Source: Stentor coeruleus
Lineage: Eukaryota > Ciliophora > Heterotrichea > Heterotrichida > Stentoridae
DNA length: 64,000 nt
Direction: 5' to 3'
NCBI GenBank assembly: GCA_001970955.1
Contig: MPUH01000064.1
Span: 1-64,000, forward strand
The notes below the pieces were generated by a model. It was not told the origin of the DNA, ran no database searches, and saw only the letters and a program-made list of their open reading frames with translations. Below, one piece after another: positions 51,201 through 59,150 of the stretch (the stretch's first letter is position 1; every line of letters starts with the position of its first letter). A program made the position numbers and the translations under genes.

Positions 51201-51459
51201 TAATATGAAAAGATATGGACGTAGGACTTATATGCCATTTTTTTATATGCAAAGATATCAAAAACTCAGTCAGCATATTGTTGATAAGTATTTTGGAATT
51301 ATTCATACAATTTTAACAGTTAGTTTGATAGCGCAAATTGTTGGATTTACGTTGTCAGGGATTTTGCTTGTGTTGCTGATTATTTATATATGGGTAAGAA
51401 GGAGAAAGGTCAGGATTGCTTTGGAAAGCGAAAAAGGTTATTCACTATTGATTAAGTAG
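48235..51459 (+). CDS. CD36/scavenger-receptor class B family protein, enlarged (1,074 aa)
   Basis: CD36-family proteins are two-pass membrane receptors or lipid transporters (CD36, SR-B1, LIMP-2). Here an N-terminal anchor lies at about 5-30 (WVIGCCLALWAISFLLLAVL) and a C-terminal anchor at about 1028-1055. The family blocks are recognisable at both ends: NMFNLLNPDGVLLGE and SGYLYQEYDNF early, and GPSGLINETMVFGAPVFGSK plus FSDFASVHIHDYDTFFDVE late. Between them the ectodomain is about twice the usual size (animal proteins have about 480-500 residues). It contains two similar modules, each with a Cys pair and DPxYL: HYGCKPNKYSQELCDPVYL and HYGCSNPGLRCDPMYLAKMQ. Many N-glycosylation sequons occur. 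A lysosomal or surface lipid receptor is likely. Confidence 0.88.
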   Translation: MIKKPWVIGCCLALWAISFLLLAVLTPIILSNLLEEKIKESVKLTNSNGKKLWGELPGDKECIMYQKFNMFNLLNPDGVLLGEPPELEEKSGYLYQEYDNFLNIDHEKYENNDVVRYNLLRYEKVTHNTEWPETITPEDQITSLSIGTFSIWDQLKHQSRQQLSLTTLYTLIRQLETSLPLSIYSSALNSLINTYEIADSNIYQPANISESLAQALWSDVNYGMKNVNGLQIWIQALSENTINGNFVLTSPITGNLYILWQYFGLTYNQMFMLFTGYFNTAYVNVTYMAYNHYGCKPNKYSQELCDPVYLSALQWTQSYITRFPLLINESYQSISSFNTTFQGYPEMYYFYTATPTRAKYHNVNFTIESYESLFYYNRTTGFPAYSESTLLDVGKMTQFFDLAYEGRFLELVEILRLPSLNHTRVLWDYINSLVDLTVLKGRYDPNVYNIDNRGISSEAAIGNIGSQCLYKLITDMAEIIPIVITSGYDLFQLHTDKIYCVSVVAEILSDDETYICGNYALEWSISSNGISLWILAYWNGVNSTDWNNFQQISMLNYTNMLKLFNTSNILTQTFASYDLYLKKHYGCSNPGLRCDPMYLAKMQWGRGLVTMNLPSAFSKGYIGNSTSITNFEFLSMGLNGTPEYYSFSKGLLTPILTESEIDFLLSFNGLFSSSQFQLFFIYQYEGNHNLQQESFKLPKNNYMIEYLRHLIDKYYFGGLIKTKSVSTILWNDTEPLLQSLKSLNPLLGGNPALDPSLTSIGRNMSKNSVASLPKYMKNMMDSGETHVKNVRKYRLFAGKDYINFPVLGYFGQLPNNTGPNLTYYNMNPWGANISIEGTDAWGFKPYISKSDDINIFFDIGSLVFEGKYDKQVTVKNFDCYRYRINNDILKNSTAIEKNKALYAFGPSGLINETMVFGAPVFGSKPYFLDADTILLKLVNFSDFASVHIHDYDTFFDVEKYSGTVFYSIEQFQYNFELKPDNLYPKLGLYNMKRYGRRTYMPFFYMQRYQKLSQHIVDKYFGIIHTILTVSLIAQIVGFTLSGILLVLLIIYIWVRRRKVRIALESEKGYSLLIK

Positions 51460-51646
51460 TTAATGAATTTATATTAATTATTATGGTATAGTGAATATAT
51501 TATAGAAGTTTACTATAAAAGTCTATCTTTGATGAAGATTTTTTTATCATTATAACTAAATAAAAACTATCTTTCTAATAAAATAATATATTTCCTCTAC
51601 AATCTACCCTTTCAGCAGTAAAAAATATAAAAAATTAGCATATAAA

Positions 51647-52687
51647 ATGGAAAATGGAAATTGGCTTATCCTTGGTGGAGTAGGGTACATAGGTCGGAAT
51701 TTATGCCAATTCTTACTGGAATCTCACATTGCCAGCCATATTACTGTAGCTGACAAAGCTCTTCCAGCCACATCAAATTTTCACCCAATTCACTTAGAAA
51801 CTTTTGCATCAATAGAAGTAATACAGACTGATTTATCTCGTAATCCATCTAAAGCTTTCAATAAAGAATATAGGTATATAGTAAATTTAACTGGAGAAAC
51901 ACGTGGAGACCTTCCAGAAAGTAGGTATAGAATGTGCTCAGTTGGTGTTATTCAAGCATGTAAACCTTTTATCGGTAATTCTAAGTGGATTGAGATTTCT
52001 ACTGGACTTGTGTATAAAAGCAATAAAAAAGGGGCAAAAGAAAATGAAAAACTAGAACCATGGACAATTGAAGGCCGTTGGCGACTTGAAGCTGAAAAAT
52101 CATTAGAAGGGATAAACTCTGTAATACTCCGAAGCGCACGGGTTTATGGAAATGGAGATTTTACAACTATAGCCCCAAGGGCTATTCTTGCTGCTGTATA
52201 TCTAAGGCTAAAAAAAGAAATGAAGCTTTTATGGGGATCTGATTTAAGAATAAGTACAATTCATATAAGAGATTTATGTAGAGCTATAGTTCATTTAAAA
52301 GATCTTGAAGGTGTTTTTAATGTAACAGATGGAGCTGATACAAAACAAGAAGATTTTAGTAGGATTATTGAAAGTTTGTTTCATATAAGAGCAAATTATT
52401 ATTCAAGGGTTATTTCGAATCTTGCATCTTTACAAGCTGTAGCTGAAGAGGCTAATGAAATTCATATGGCTCCTTGGGGTGCAATTTGTAGTGAAGCTGG
52501 GATTGATTGCCCGATTTATCCTTATGTTGAACAGGAAAATTTGGATGGGAGCCATATGGCTTTGAATAGTCAGAAACTTTTAAGCACTGGGTTTACTTTT
52601 GAACAACCGAGATTGACTGAGGAAAATGTTAGACAAAGCTTGAATTGGCTAATAGAATATCAAGTAATCCCTAACATAATAAAGTAG
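51647..52687 (+). CDS. Atypical extended SDR (NAD-dependent epimerase/dehydratase-like) without catalytic Tyr
   Basis: A 346-residue Rossmann-fold protein. The NAD(P)-binding GGVGYIG is at about 9-15, VADKALP follows at the second strand, then VNLTGETRG and WIEISTGLVYKS, the usual Ser/Thr site. The active-site YxxxK is not present: the expected position reads RWRLEAEKSLEG, with the Lys kept but Leu where Tyr should be. SARVYGNGDF and the substrate-domain part STIHIRDLCRAIVHL then follow as in extended SDRs. It may be a non-catalytic NAD(P)-binding protein or use another residue. Pathway unknown. Intronless. Confidence 0.78.
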   Translation: MENGNWLILGGVGYIGRNLCQFLLESHIASHITVADKALPATSNFHPIHLETFASIEVIQTDLSRNPSKAFNKEYRYIVNLTGETRGDLPESRYRMCSVGVIQACKPFIGNSKWIEISTGLVYKSNKKGAKENEKLEPWTIEGRWRLEAEKSLEGINSVILRSARVYGNGDFTTIAPRAILAAVYLRLKKEMKLLWGSDLRISTIHIRDLCRAIVHLKDLEGVFNVTDGADTKQEDFSRIIESLFHIRANYYSRVISNLASLQAVAEEANEIHMAPWGAICSEAGIDCPIYPYVEQENLDGSHMALNSQKLLSTGFTFEQPRLTEENVRQSLNWLIEYQVIPNIIK

Positions 52688-53044
52688 ACTTTTATTCTGC
52701 AAATCTCTAATAAATAATCCTATTAAAAATTATTTATTCTTGTCTACCTAATTTACAAAAAAAAAATTAACTTCCTTAATATATCTATTCCACTTTCTTA
52801 CACAATAAATTCTGAATCCTACTATTTTAATACCTACTCTTTCAATAATATCAATTAATTTTTCTAACTCCTCACATATTTCATATATTAAATTCAACCT
52901 TTTAACTTTATCATCACATCCTATTCTTTCAAACATCCTACTTGTTTCTAATACCCATTTAATAAACTACACCTTCTTCTTTTTTCTTTTCTTATCTACA
53001 TCCATCCTTTAATCATAAATGATCCCATAAATTATTCTAATAAA
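52688..53044. other. Intergenic region, no gene seen
   Basis: C/T-rich on the plus strand, especially 52780-53040, typical of the upstream flanks here. A 62-codon minus-strand frame at 52748-52936 is composition noise. Confidence 0.45.
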
Positions 53045-54886
53045 ATGGGCTGTGGTTCATGTAAGCACGGTAAAGTTTTTATGCCAAGTGTTGGGAACTT
53101 TGAAGCATCGATTCTTAAAGACTATTCCTCTTTTTTATCTAGTAAGCATTCTGAACCGAATGATTCCTACCTCAGCATGTCGAAAACAATCCAAAAATTC
53201 CACGAAGAAAACTTAGACCAAAATGATCTTTTATCACCATACATGGCTTCTCGAAGTGAAAGGTCGCGTGCTTCTCATGAGTTTCAAACTGCTTCGAAAG
53301 AGTTCAAAAAAATCCTCATCGAATATTCTCAAGGCAACAAATTTATAGTCCAAAAAGAATACAAGATATTTGTCTGGACCAACAACAGGGAGTTCCTTCG
53401 CAAGCTTTTCCCTTTCCGGACTGTAACAGAAAGAATAGAGATTGATAACTCTTATCATGAGGTTACTTTTTATATATACACAAGCATTCCTCCTATAATA
53501 ACTGACTGTGTTCTTTATTTGCTGACTAATATCGATGAGTTCAAGGAAGTTTTTAAAATGAATCAGATCTATAAGCATGTCTGGACCCAAGCAATGATCA
53601 CATCTGTTCATAACCAAAACTTCATAGAAATCGCAGACAACCTAGGGATCCATGTTGTCAAAAGCACTAAAGACCTTTATATAAAAATCTGCAAAGAAGA
53701 CCAAAACCTTTTTAATCTACTCAAAGACATATTTAATAAAATCGACACAAACCACAATGGAGAAATTGACTATTTCGAACTATCACAGTCAGTAAAAATC
53801 CTCAAAGAAGACATGACAGAAAATGAAATACGTGAAGCTATAGCCCGTATTGATGTGAACAATGACGGGAAAATTACATTTGAAGAGTTTTGTTTTTGGT
53901 GGAAAAAAGGTCGACAAGGTGTTGCAAGTTTTTCAGAATTCTCATTAAAATGGGCTAAACAGCTAGCTTTAAACACCCCTGAGACTAGAACATTAGTAAA
54001 AAACCTAACAATGAATCGAGTTGGGATAAACAAAAGACAGAAAAAAAAGGATATTTGTATAGAAATTGGTCAAGGTGAGAATGTGAATACAGATATTCTT
54101 TTAGAAATGGGTAAAAGTTCAGTACGTGAAAGGGTGTTGAATGAGATAAACATGAAATTAAATCTTTTTAGTAATGAAATCTGGTTGGTTTTTAAGTTCA
54201 CAGCTAAAAACCAACAGTTTCTAAATAGTGCATTAGGGTCTTTGAATCAGAAAATCGACATGGTTTTAGACTCAATGCTCAACAGCTTGCTTGATGGGAA
54301 GAAAATCAAAAAAGCAGTCCAATATTCTATAAAAACCTTTGGAAATGATGTTTATTTTATATTCACTTTAGACTTAAACAACACTTATATGGAGCCATTG
54401 AACAGTTTACTTTTTACATTGGATGAGTTTATGATTTCACCTTTAAATGACTTTTTATCAGCACATGTCATGTCTTCAAATGATTTTTTTAGAATACTTT
54501 CTAATGGATCTTTATGGGAAAATCTAGGTAGTTGGGCTTCAATTAAGATAACAGCTGAATATTGGAGTAAATTTGTTAATTTGTTTGCTAATGTTTGCCC
54601 AATATCGAATAGGTTTCATATGTTGATATATACTTTCCTTTTATCCAATGGAGTTTTTGATGTAAAATTTGCTAATTCGGAGAACTTTGCTCAGACTATG
54701 ACTACTTTGACAGGATATAGAGCTGAGCTTATAAACCTACTTCCTCCTAGTATTTTGAACTTTTTACATCAGTTAGATTCGCATTTTATCGACACGGCTG
54801 AAGTGTATGGACGTGTGGCAAATATTGGAATGAAAATGACTATAAGTTCAAGAGACCTTTTAAATAATATAGTGATAAATGGTTGA
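53045..54886 (+). CDS. N-acylated EF-hand protein (MGC start), 613 aa
   Basis: The N-terminus MGCGSCKHGK is a good candidate for N-myristoylation at Gly2 and palmitoylation at Cys3/Cys6, so the protein is probably membrane-attached. Two complete EF loops occur at 234-245 (DTNHNGEIDYFE) and 270-281 (DVNNDGKITFEE), spaced as an EF-hand pair. Residues 100-200 and 300-613 are folded-looking but not recognised; there is no kinase domain, so this is not a CDPK. A calcium-regulated membrane protein is inferred from these two features. A single long exon. Confidence 0.8.
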   Translation: MGCGSCKHGKVFMPSVGNFEASILKDYSSFLSSKHSEPNDSYLSMSKTIQKFHEENLDQNDLLSPYMASRSERSRASHEFQTASKEFKKILIEYSQGNKFIVQKEYKIFVWTNNREFLRKLFPFRTVTERIEIDNSYHEVTFYIYTSIPPIITDCVLYLLTNIDEFKEVFKMNQIYKHVWTQAMITSVHNQNFIEIADNLGIHVVKSTKDLYIKICKEDQNLFNLLKDIFNKIDTNHNGEIDYFELSQSVKILKEDMTENEIREAIARIDVNNDGKITFEEFCFWWKKGRQGVASFSEFSLKWAKQLALNTPETRTLVKNLTMNRVGINKRQKKKDICIEIGQGENVNTDILLEMGKSSVRERVLNEINMKLNLFSNEIWLVFKFTAKNQQFLNSALGSLNQKIDMVLDSMLNSLLDGKKIKKAVQYSIKTFGNDVYFIFTLDLNNTYMEPLNSLLFTLDEFMISPLNDFLSAHVMSSNDFFRILSNGSLWENLGSWASIKITAEYWSKFVNLFANVCPISNRFHMLIYTFLLSNGVFDVKFANSENFAQTMTTLTGYRAELINLLPPSILNFLHQLDSHFIDTAEVYGRVANIGMKMTISSRDLLNNIVING

Positions 54887-55339
54887 ATGTAGGAAAGTAT
54901 TAGGATTGGATATTTCTGAATAAAGAGATATATTAAGTTGCAAAAGCAACTAAATAGATTTCAGATAAACAATTTTTATTATATAGTATTTTTTATAATA
55001 AACTTCAAAAAAAAGTCTCATTGAAACTCATTACAAAAAAATATACACATCATCTTATCAATCCTTATATCCTTTCATACAAAAACCCCCTAATTCCAAC
55101 AAAAAAATTAAACCACCAAAAACCAAAATCTTTTTAAAAAATCCATCGTCTCAAAACTCTTCTCACCCTATACGCAAAATCCTCCCCTAGCATATTAATC
55201 ACACAATTTTTCCTTATCTTCCAATATAAAAAACCCCAACACTAAAACTCTTAAAAATATCCCAATCCCATCGAATCATAAAACCTCAAAAATTTAAATC
55301 CTCATAAAAAATGTATGTTGCCCGCTAATAAAGAATAAA
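54887..55339. other. Intergenic region, no gene seen
   Basis: A short G/T-rich 3' flank, then from about 55000 strongly C-rich, G-poor sequence upstream of Rab1. No repeats or RNA genes. Confidence 0.5.
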
Positions 55340-55990
55340 ATGGCCAAACCAGAATAGTAATTTTTATCCAGCGACTACTTATTTAAACTTCTACTTATCG
55401 GCGATTCAGGTGTAGGTAAATCAAGCCTGTTACTAAGATTCGCCGACAATACCTACACTGAGAGTTTTATCGCAACAATCGGTGTTGACTTTGTATTTTT
55501 TATACAGAAAATCAAAACAATCGACGTCGAAAGCAAAATCGTCAAACTTCAAATTTGGGACACTGCAGGCCAAGAGAAATTCAGGACAATTACATCATCA
55601 TATTATAGAGGTGCTCATGGTGTTATAGTAGTTTATGATGTGACAAATCGTGAAACTTTTAACAATGTTAAAAATTGGATGGGAGAAATTTCAAGATATG
55701 CTTCAGAGAATGTTAATCGTTTACTTATAGGGAATAAATGTGATGTTGATTCAAAAAAAGTTGTTTCAACAGAAGAAGGTAAAGAATTAGCTGATTCATT
55801 AGGGATACCTTTTATGGAAACTTCAGCGAAGACTTGTATAAATGTTGAACAGAGTTTTTTGAGGATGGCTAGTGAGATTAAAAGTAGAGTTGCTGTTTCA
55901 TCTTCAAAACCGGTAGCATCACAGCAGAAATCTCAACATTTGAATCCTGGTAAAGTAGTTAGTGCTAAGAAAAATTCAGGATGTTGCTAG
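55340..55990 (+). CDS. RAB1: Rab1-like small GTPase with two 15-nt introns
   Basis: The exons are 55340-55356, 55372-55492 and 55508-55990, giving 206 residues. Rab1 controls ER-to-Golgi transport. After splicing the N-terminus reads [19 protein letters not shown], then [10 protein letters not shown], the switch I region [34 protein letters not shown] and a terminal GCC for prenylation. The first intron interrupts Tyr6 (phase 2) and retention gives an immediate stop. The second (phase 0) ends in CAG, so retention would not stop translation but would insert VFFIQ into switch I, next to residues that contact the effector. Because Rab1 is so conserved, both introns are very secure. Confidence 0.96.
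55357..55371 (+). other. 15-nt intron 1 of RAB1
   Basis: GTAATTTTTATCCAG, phase 2, splitting a Tyr codon (TA|C). Confidence 0.95.
55493..55507 (+). other. 15-nt intron 2 of RAB1
   Basis: GTATTTTTTATACAG, phase 0. Retention keeps the frame open and inserts five residues into switch I, so only conservation reveals it. Confidence 0.95.
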
Positions 55991-56274
55991 GAATAGTTAG
56001 AAAATTAATAAAAATTAGTTTGATTATGTTTTTTAATAGAAAAGTTTATATGAGGATTTTATTATGGCTTAGATTTTAATGATTTTTTGATTTGGATATA
56101 TGGAGATTTTTACTTTTTTTGAGAGATTTTATATAAGATTTATATTAAAAATTATTTAGCATTGGGATTTATAAAAAGATTTTTTGGTATGATAGATTAT
56201 TAGGGGAAATACACAATTTTAAGCTTAGTTTGGTACTTTGTATGAATTGCCGCTTTTGAGATTTATCGGGGAAA

Positions 56275-56874
56275 ATGGTAGAAATAATAATGAATAAAAT
56301 TGTACCTTTAGTGCTCGTAGATCCTGAAGAAAGTGTGGTTTTTGATTGTGATAAGGTTGAAATGAGGTCGAATATACAGATAAAAAATGTATCTAATGCA
56401 AGTGTTGCTTTCAAAATCAAAACTAATGCCCCGAATTGCTATAAAGTATTTCCATGCAAAGGATTGATTAAAAGAGGATTAAGTGTTAACTTAAAAGCTA
56501 AAGCTAATGATTATTATGATACACAGAATCATAGTTTTATGATCCTAGCACAAGCTGTAAATGAAGAAGATGGTATCCCAAAAGTTTGGAGCTCATCAAT
56601 TGAGATGCAAAAAATCCGTCTTCGTGTATCTTTTACAAAAGAAAATTCTACTAATGAAAGCACAATTGATGATGAATCTTTAAAAGCTCTGACAATTGAG
56701 AATTTACAACTTAAATCAGAACTTCAAGGACTAGTTGAAGAATTAAAGTCTCGACGTATAGATACGCTTAAACACCAATGTGAACTTGACCGTGAATTTA
56801 ATTATATTCATGCTTTGAGTTGCTTTGTGTTAGGATTGATACTTGGGGCTTTATTCCCGTATCTTTTCTTTTGA
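56275..56874 (+). CDS. VAP/Scs2-like MSP-domain ER contact protein
   Basis: A 199-residue tail-anchored protein. Residues about 8-122 form a Major Sperm Protein domain (IQIKNVSNASVAFKIKTNAP, NCYKVFPCKGLIKRGLSVNL), which in VAP proteins binds FFAT motifs of lipid-transfer and membrane-contact proteins. A coiled coil follows at about 135-170, and the last 20 residues are a hydrophobic anchor (LSCFVLGLILGALFPYLFF) that would insert into the ER. Domain order and length match animal and yeast VAPs. Start at 56275 (MVEIIM) is chosen; a second Met at 56290 would remove five residues. Confidence 0.9.
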   Translation: MVEIIMNKIVPLVLVDPEESVVFDCDKVEMRSNIQIKNVSNASVAFKIKTNAPNCYKVFPCKGLIKRGLSVNLKAKANDYYDTQNHSFMILAQAVNEEDGIPKVWSSSIEMQKIRLRVSFTKENSTNESTIDDESLKALTIENLQLKSELQGLVEELKSRRIDTLKHQCELDREFNYIHALSCFVLGLILGALFPYLFF

Positions 56875-57467
56875 TTTATATTTTTAATAAGCTAAGCCTT
56901 TAAATCAATTATTTAAAACTCTTGCCCATTTATCAGATTTAATAGAAATTATGTAAATATTTTGATATTAAAAAATGTGTATTTATGATTAAGATTATTG
57001 ATGTAAAGATAATAATTATAGTTAGAATATCTAGGAATTGTGAAGAAAATAATAGGGAGTTTTAAGAAAAAGGAAGATTTTTTTACATTGGCCTTTTAAT
57101 TATACGAAGTTTTAAGGGGTTTTAGACTAGGATTATATAGTATTGAAGTTTAGGTTTATGATAAATGAATTCTGAGTATGTGATTTTAAGATTAAGGTTG
57201 ATTATATTGTAAAAAAAAAATTAGTAAAAAATTATTATCATAATAATAAGTAGATAAAAAAAAATTTATACGAACTACTTGTTAATCCCCACAAGCAACT
57301 CATTTTTTAAGCTTTTCTGAGTTTTTATTTGAAAATAATACCAAAAAATAATTTAATAATATATATATGCCTTAGGAAAACATATACAATTGCATTAAGG
57401 TATGAAAATTGATACAGAAAATATTACTTGTATGTATTATAAATAAAGGGATCTAATAAAAGATAAT
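56875..57467. other. Intergenic region downstream of VAP and of the 5S gene
   Basis: G/T-rich, then A/T-rich sequence with TA-rich runs; no coding frame. The Pol III terminator of the 5S gene lies at its right end. Confidence 0.45.
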
Positions 57468-57472
57468 AAAAA
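57468..57472 (-). terminator. RNA polymerase III T-run terminator of the 5S gene
   Basis: Five T on the minus strand, starting six bases after the 3' end of the 5S rRNA (GACAACTAAACTTTTTATT). A T-run is the standard Pol III stop signal. Confidence 0.8.
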
Positions 57473-57477
57473 GTTTA

Positions 57478-57595
57478 GTTGTCAGCACAAGGGATTCCCT
57501 GGCGGTCTCCCACCCAAGTACTAACCTTGCCTTATGCCGCTTAACTTCAGAGTTCGGATGGGATCTGGTGCTTTAGGCATAGTATGGCCGACAAC
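57478..57595 (-). rRNA. 5S ribosomal RNA
   Basis: 118 nt on the minus strand. The ends pair (GTTGTC with GACAAC) to form helix I. The conserved segments GATCCCATCCGAACTC, GAAGTTAAGCGGC and GGTTAGTACTTGGGTGGGAG are all present in the expected order, the latter two covering the internal box A and box C promoter elements bound by TFIIIA/TFIIIC. It is far richer in G+C than its surroundings and is followed by a T-run. It is a single copy in this window rather than part of a tandem array. Confidence 0.97.
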
Positions 57596-58135
57596 AATAT
57601 AATATGTTTGTTGAAGTATAAATACAGTTTAATTTCAAAGAATTTTGCATTTTTAATTGCTTAAAGGATTTATTTAATAATTAGAAAATTTTATCTGCGA
57701 ATAAATGTAGGTGTTATAGGTAAATTTATGTATTTTTTAAGAACAAATACAGGATAATAAGACTTAGATATTAATTTATCTAAAAATGACTATGAAATTC
57801 ATAAAAAACTGTATCTATCAAATAAATATTTTATTATCTTATAATTTTCAATAAAAGCATACATTCCTTACAATTACATCATTTCTTATAACATAAAATG
57901 TAATAATTACATCAAAACATAACCAAAAATCTAAAACTTTAAATTAATCTAAATTAAGTAATCATGAATATAGAAAAACTATCCAACAAATTTATATTCG
58001 ATAAAATACTTTTAACTTTAATGGAAAATCCTTAAGCAAACCTAAAATTTTCCCTTTTCTAATAAAAAACTAATACTAGTTTATCTAATATTATTCCTAT
58101 ACTAAAACATTATTAATCATGAAACTTCTCAAACT
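57596..58135. other. Intergenic region upstream of the 5S gene
   Basis: A/T-rich; no second 5S copy, tRNA or coding frame recognised. Confidence 0.45.
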
Positions 58136-58651
58136 CTAAAATTCTAAATACGAAAAAGCAAATGGATTTTCACAGAATTGCTGCGAATCATTATGCAAAT
58201 CGTAAGTATCCGTTATATCATGGCTCTGACCCTCTTCTATTTTAACTACTTCTAATACAAGGTTGCTAAATGCATTTTCTTTGCTCTGTTCATCTATTTT
58301 TATATCTTCAGGTTTTATTATTTCTTCATTATTAGTACTTTCCTTTGGCGAAGATAATCTTCTATCAGTACGTATATGAGACCTTTCGTGTACTTTCATG
58401 TTGCTGCTTTGAGAAAATCGCTTATTACAACCAGTTACACGACAAATAAAAGGTTTGTCTCCACTATGGACTCTTAAATGTGTACGTAAATTATAATCAA
58501 GAGAGAAGAGTTTGTGGCAGTAAGCACATTTAAAAGGTTTTTCTTTTGTGTGAACCAAGGAATGCCTTGCAAGCTTTGATTTGTCTAGAAAAGTCTTGTT
58601 ACAAATATCACATGAAAAATTTTTTGGGTCTTTTAAAGTATTGCTAGACAT
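58136..58651 (-). CDS. C2H2 zinc-finger protein with three fingers
   Basis: A 171-residue protein with three adjacent C2H2 fingers: CDICNKTFLDKSKLARHSLVH, CAYCHKLFSLDYNLRTHLRVH and CRVTGCNKRFSQSSNMKVHERSH (the third has a five-residue Cys-Cys spacing of CxxxxC type), joined by TKEKPF and SGDKPF linkers, the TGEKP-type spacing of DNA-binding arrays. The remaining 80 residues are acidic with Ser and Glu, a possible activation region. It is probably a sequence-specific transcription factor; the target is unknown. Confidence 0.92.
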   Translation of the reverse strand: MSSNTLKDPKNFSCDICNKTFLDKSKLARHSLVHTKEKPFKCAYCHKLFSLDYNLRTHLRVHSGDKPFICRVTGCNKRFSQSSNMKVHERSHIRTDRRLSSPKESTNNEEIIKPEDIKIDEQSKENAFSNLVLEVVKIEEGQSHDITDTYDLHNDSQQFCENPFAFSYLEF

Positions 58652-59150
58652 TTATAGCATTTAAGTCACTATAAATTGATTTTATGATAAATTAGTTTTG
58701 GAATAAGGGTTAGGGGCTATGCAGAGCTAGAAGATTTTTTTAATCTATAAAAGGATGATTATAGGGCTTAATAAGGTAACAAGCTTTAGGTAAAAGGGCT
58801 TAATTGATCATTTTCTAAAATTTATCCAGCCTAGGCAATAATCATACTCAAAATAAAATAGCAAAATATAATCCCAAGATAACTTTGTTATAAAATCCTA
58901 ACAATTATATTAACATTTACACCCACCAATTTTATCTAAAATATCCACATCTAAACCCATAACCCAAAATTCTAACCTAAAATATCCACATCTAAAACCC
59001 ATAACCCAAAAATCTAACCTAAAACCATCATTCTATAAAAAAACTATTACAACAACAATCCAAAAAATCTTCTAAACCTAAAATCCTACAGCAATCCCTT
59101 AAAATCTCTAAAAATCTAACACCAAAGTGCGTAGTCTCATATCTAAAACT
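58652..59150. other. Intergenic region with a 42-bp tandem repeat
   Basis: The plus strand is G-rich near the zinc-finger start, then C-rich and G-poor, as expected for the 3' flank of the minus-strand gene on the right. It contains an imperfect tandem repeat at about 58936-59018. Confidence 0.45.
58936..59018. repeat. Imperfect two-copy tandem repeat, about 42 bp
   Basis: The string CTAAAATATCCACATCTAAA with following CCCATAACCCAAAA is repeated twice in tandem with small length differences in the A runs (58936-58976, 58977-59018). Likely slippage in C/A-rich flank DNA. Confidence 0.8.

Noticed and set aside
58136-58151. Possible 16-nt intron at the end of the zinc-finger gene (GTATTTAGAATTTTAG)
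   Set aside because: Splicing would give only two changed residues and an immediate TGA; there is no support.
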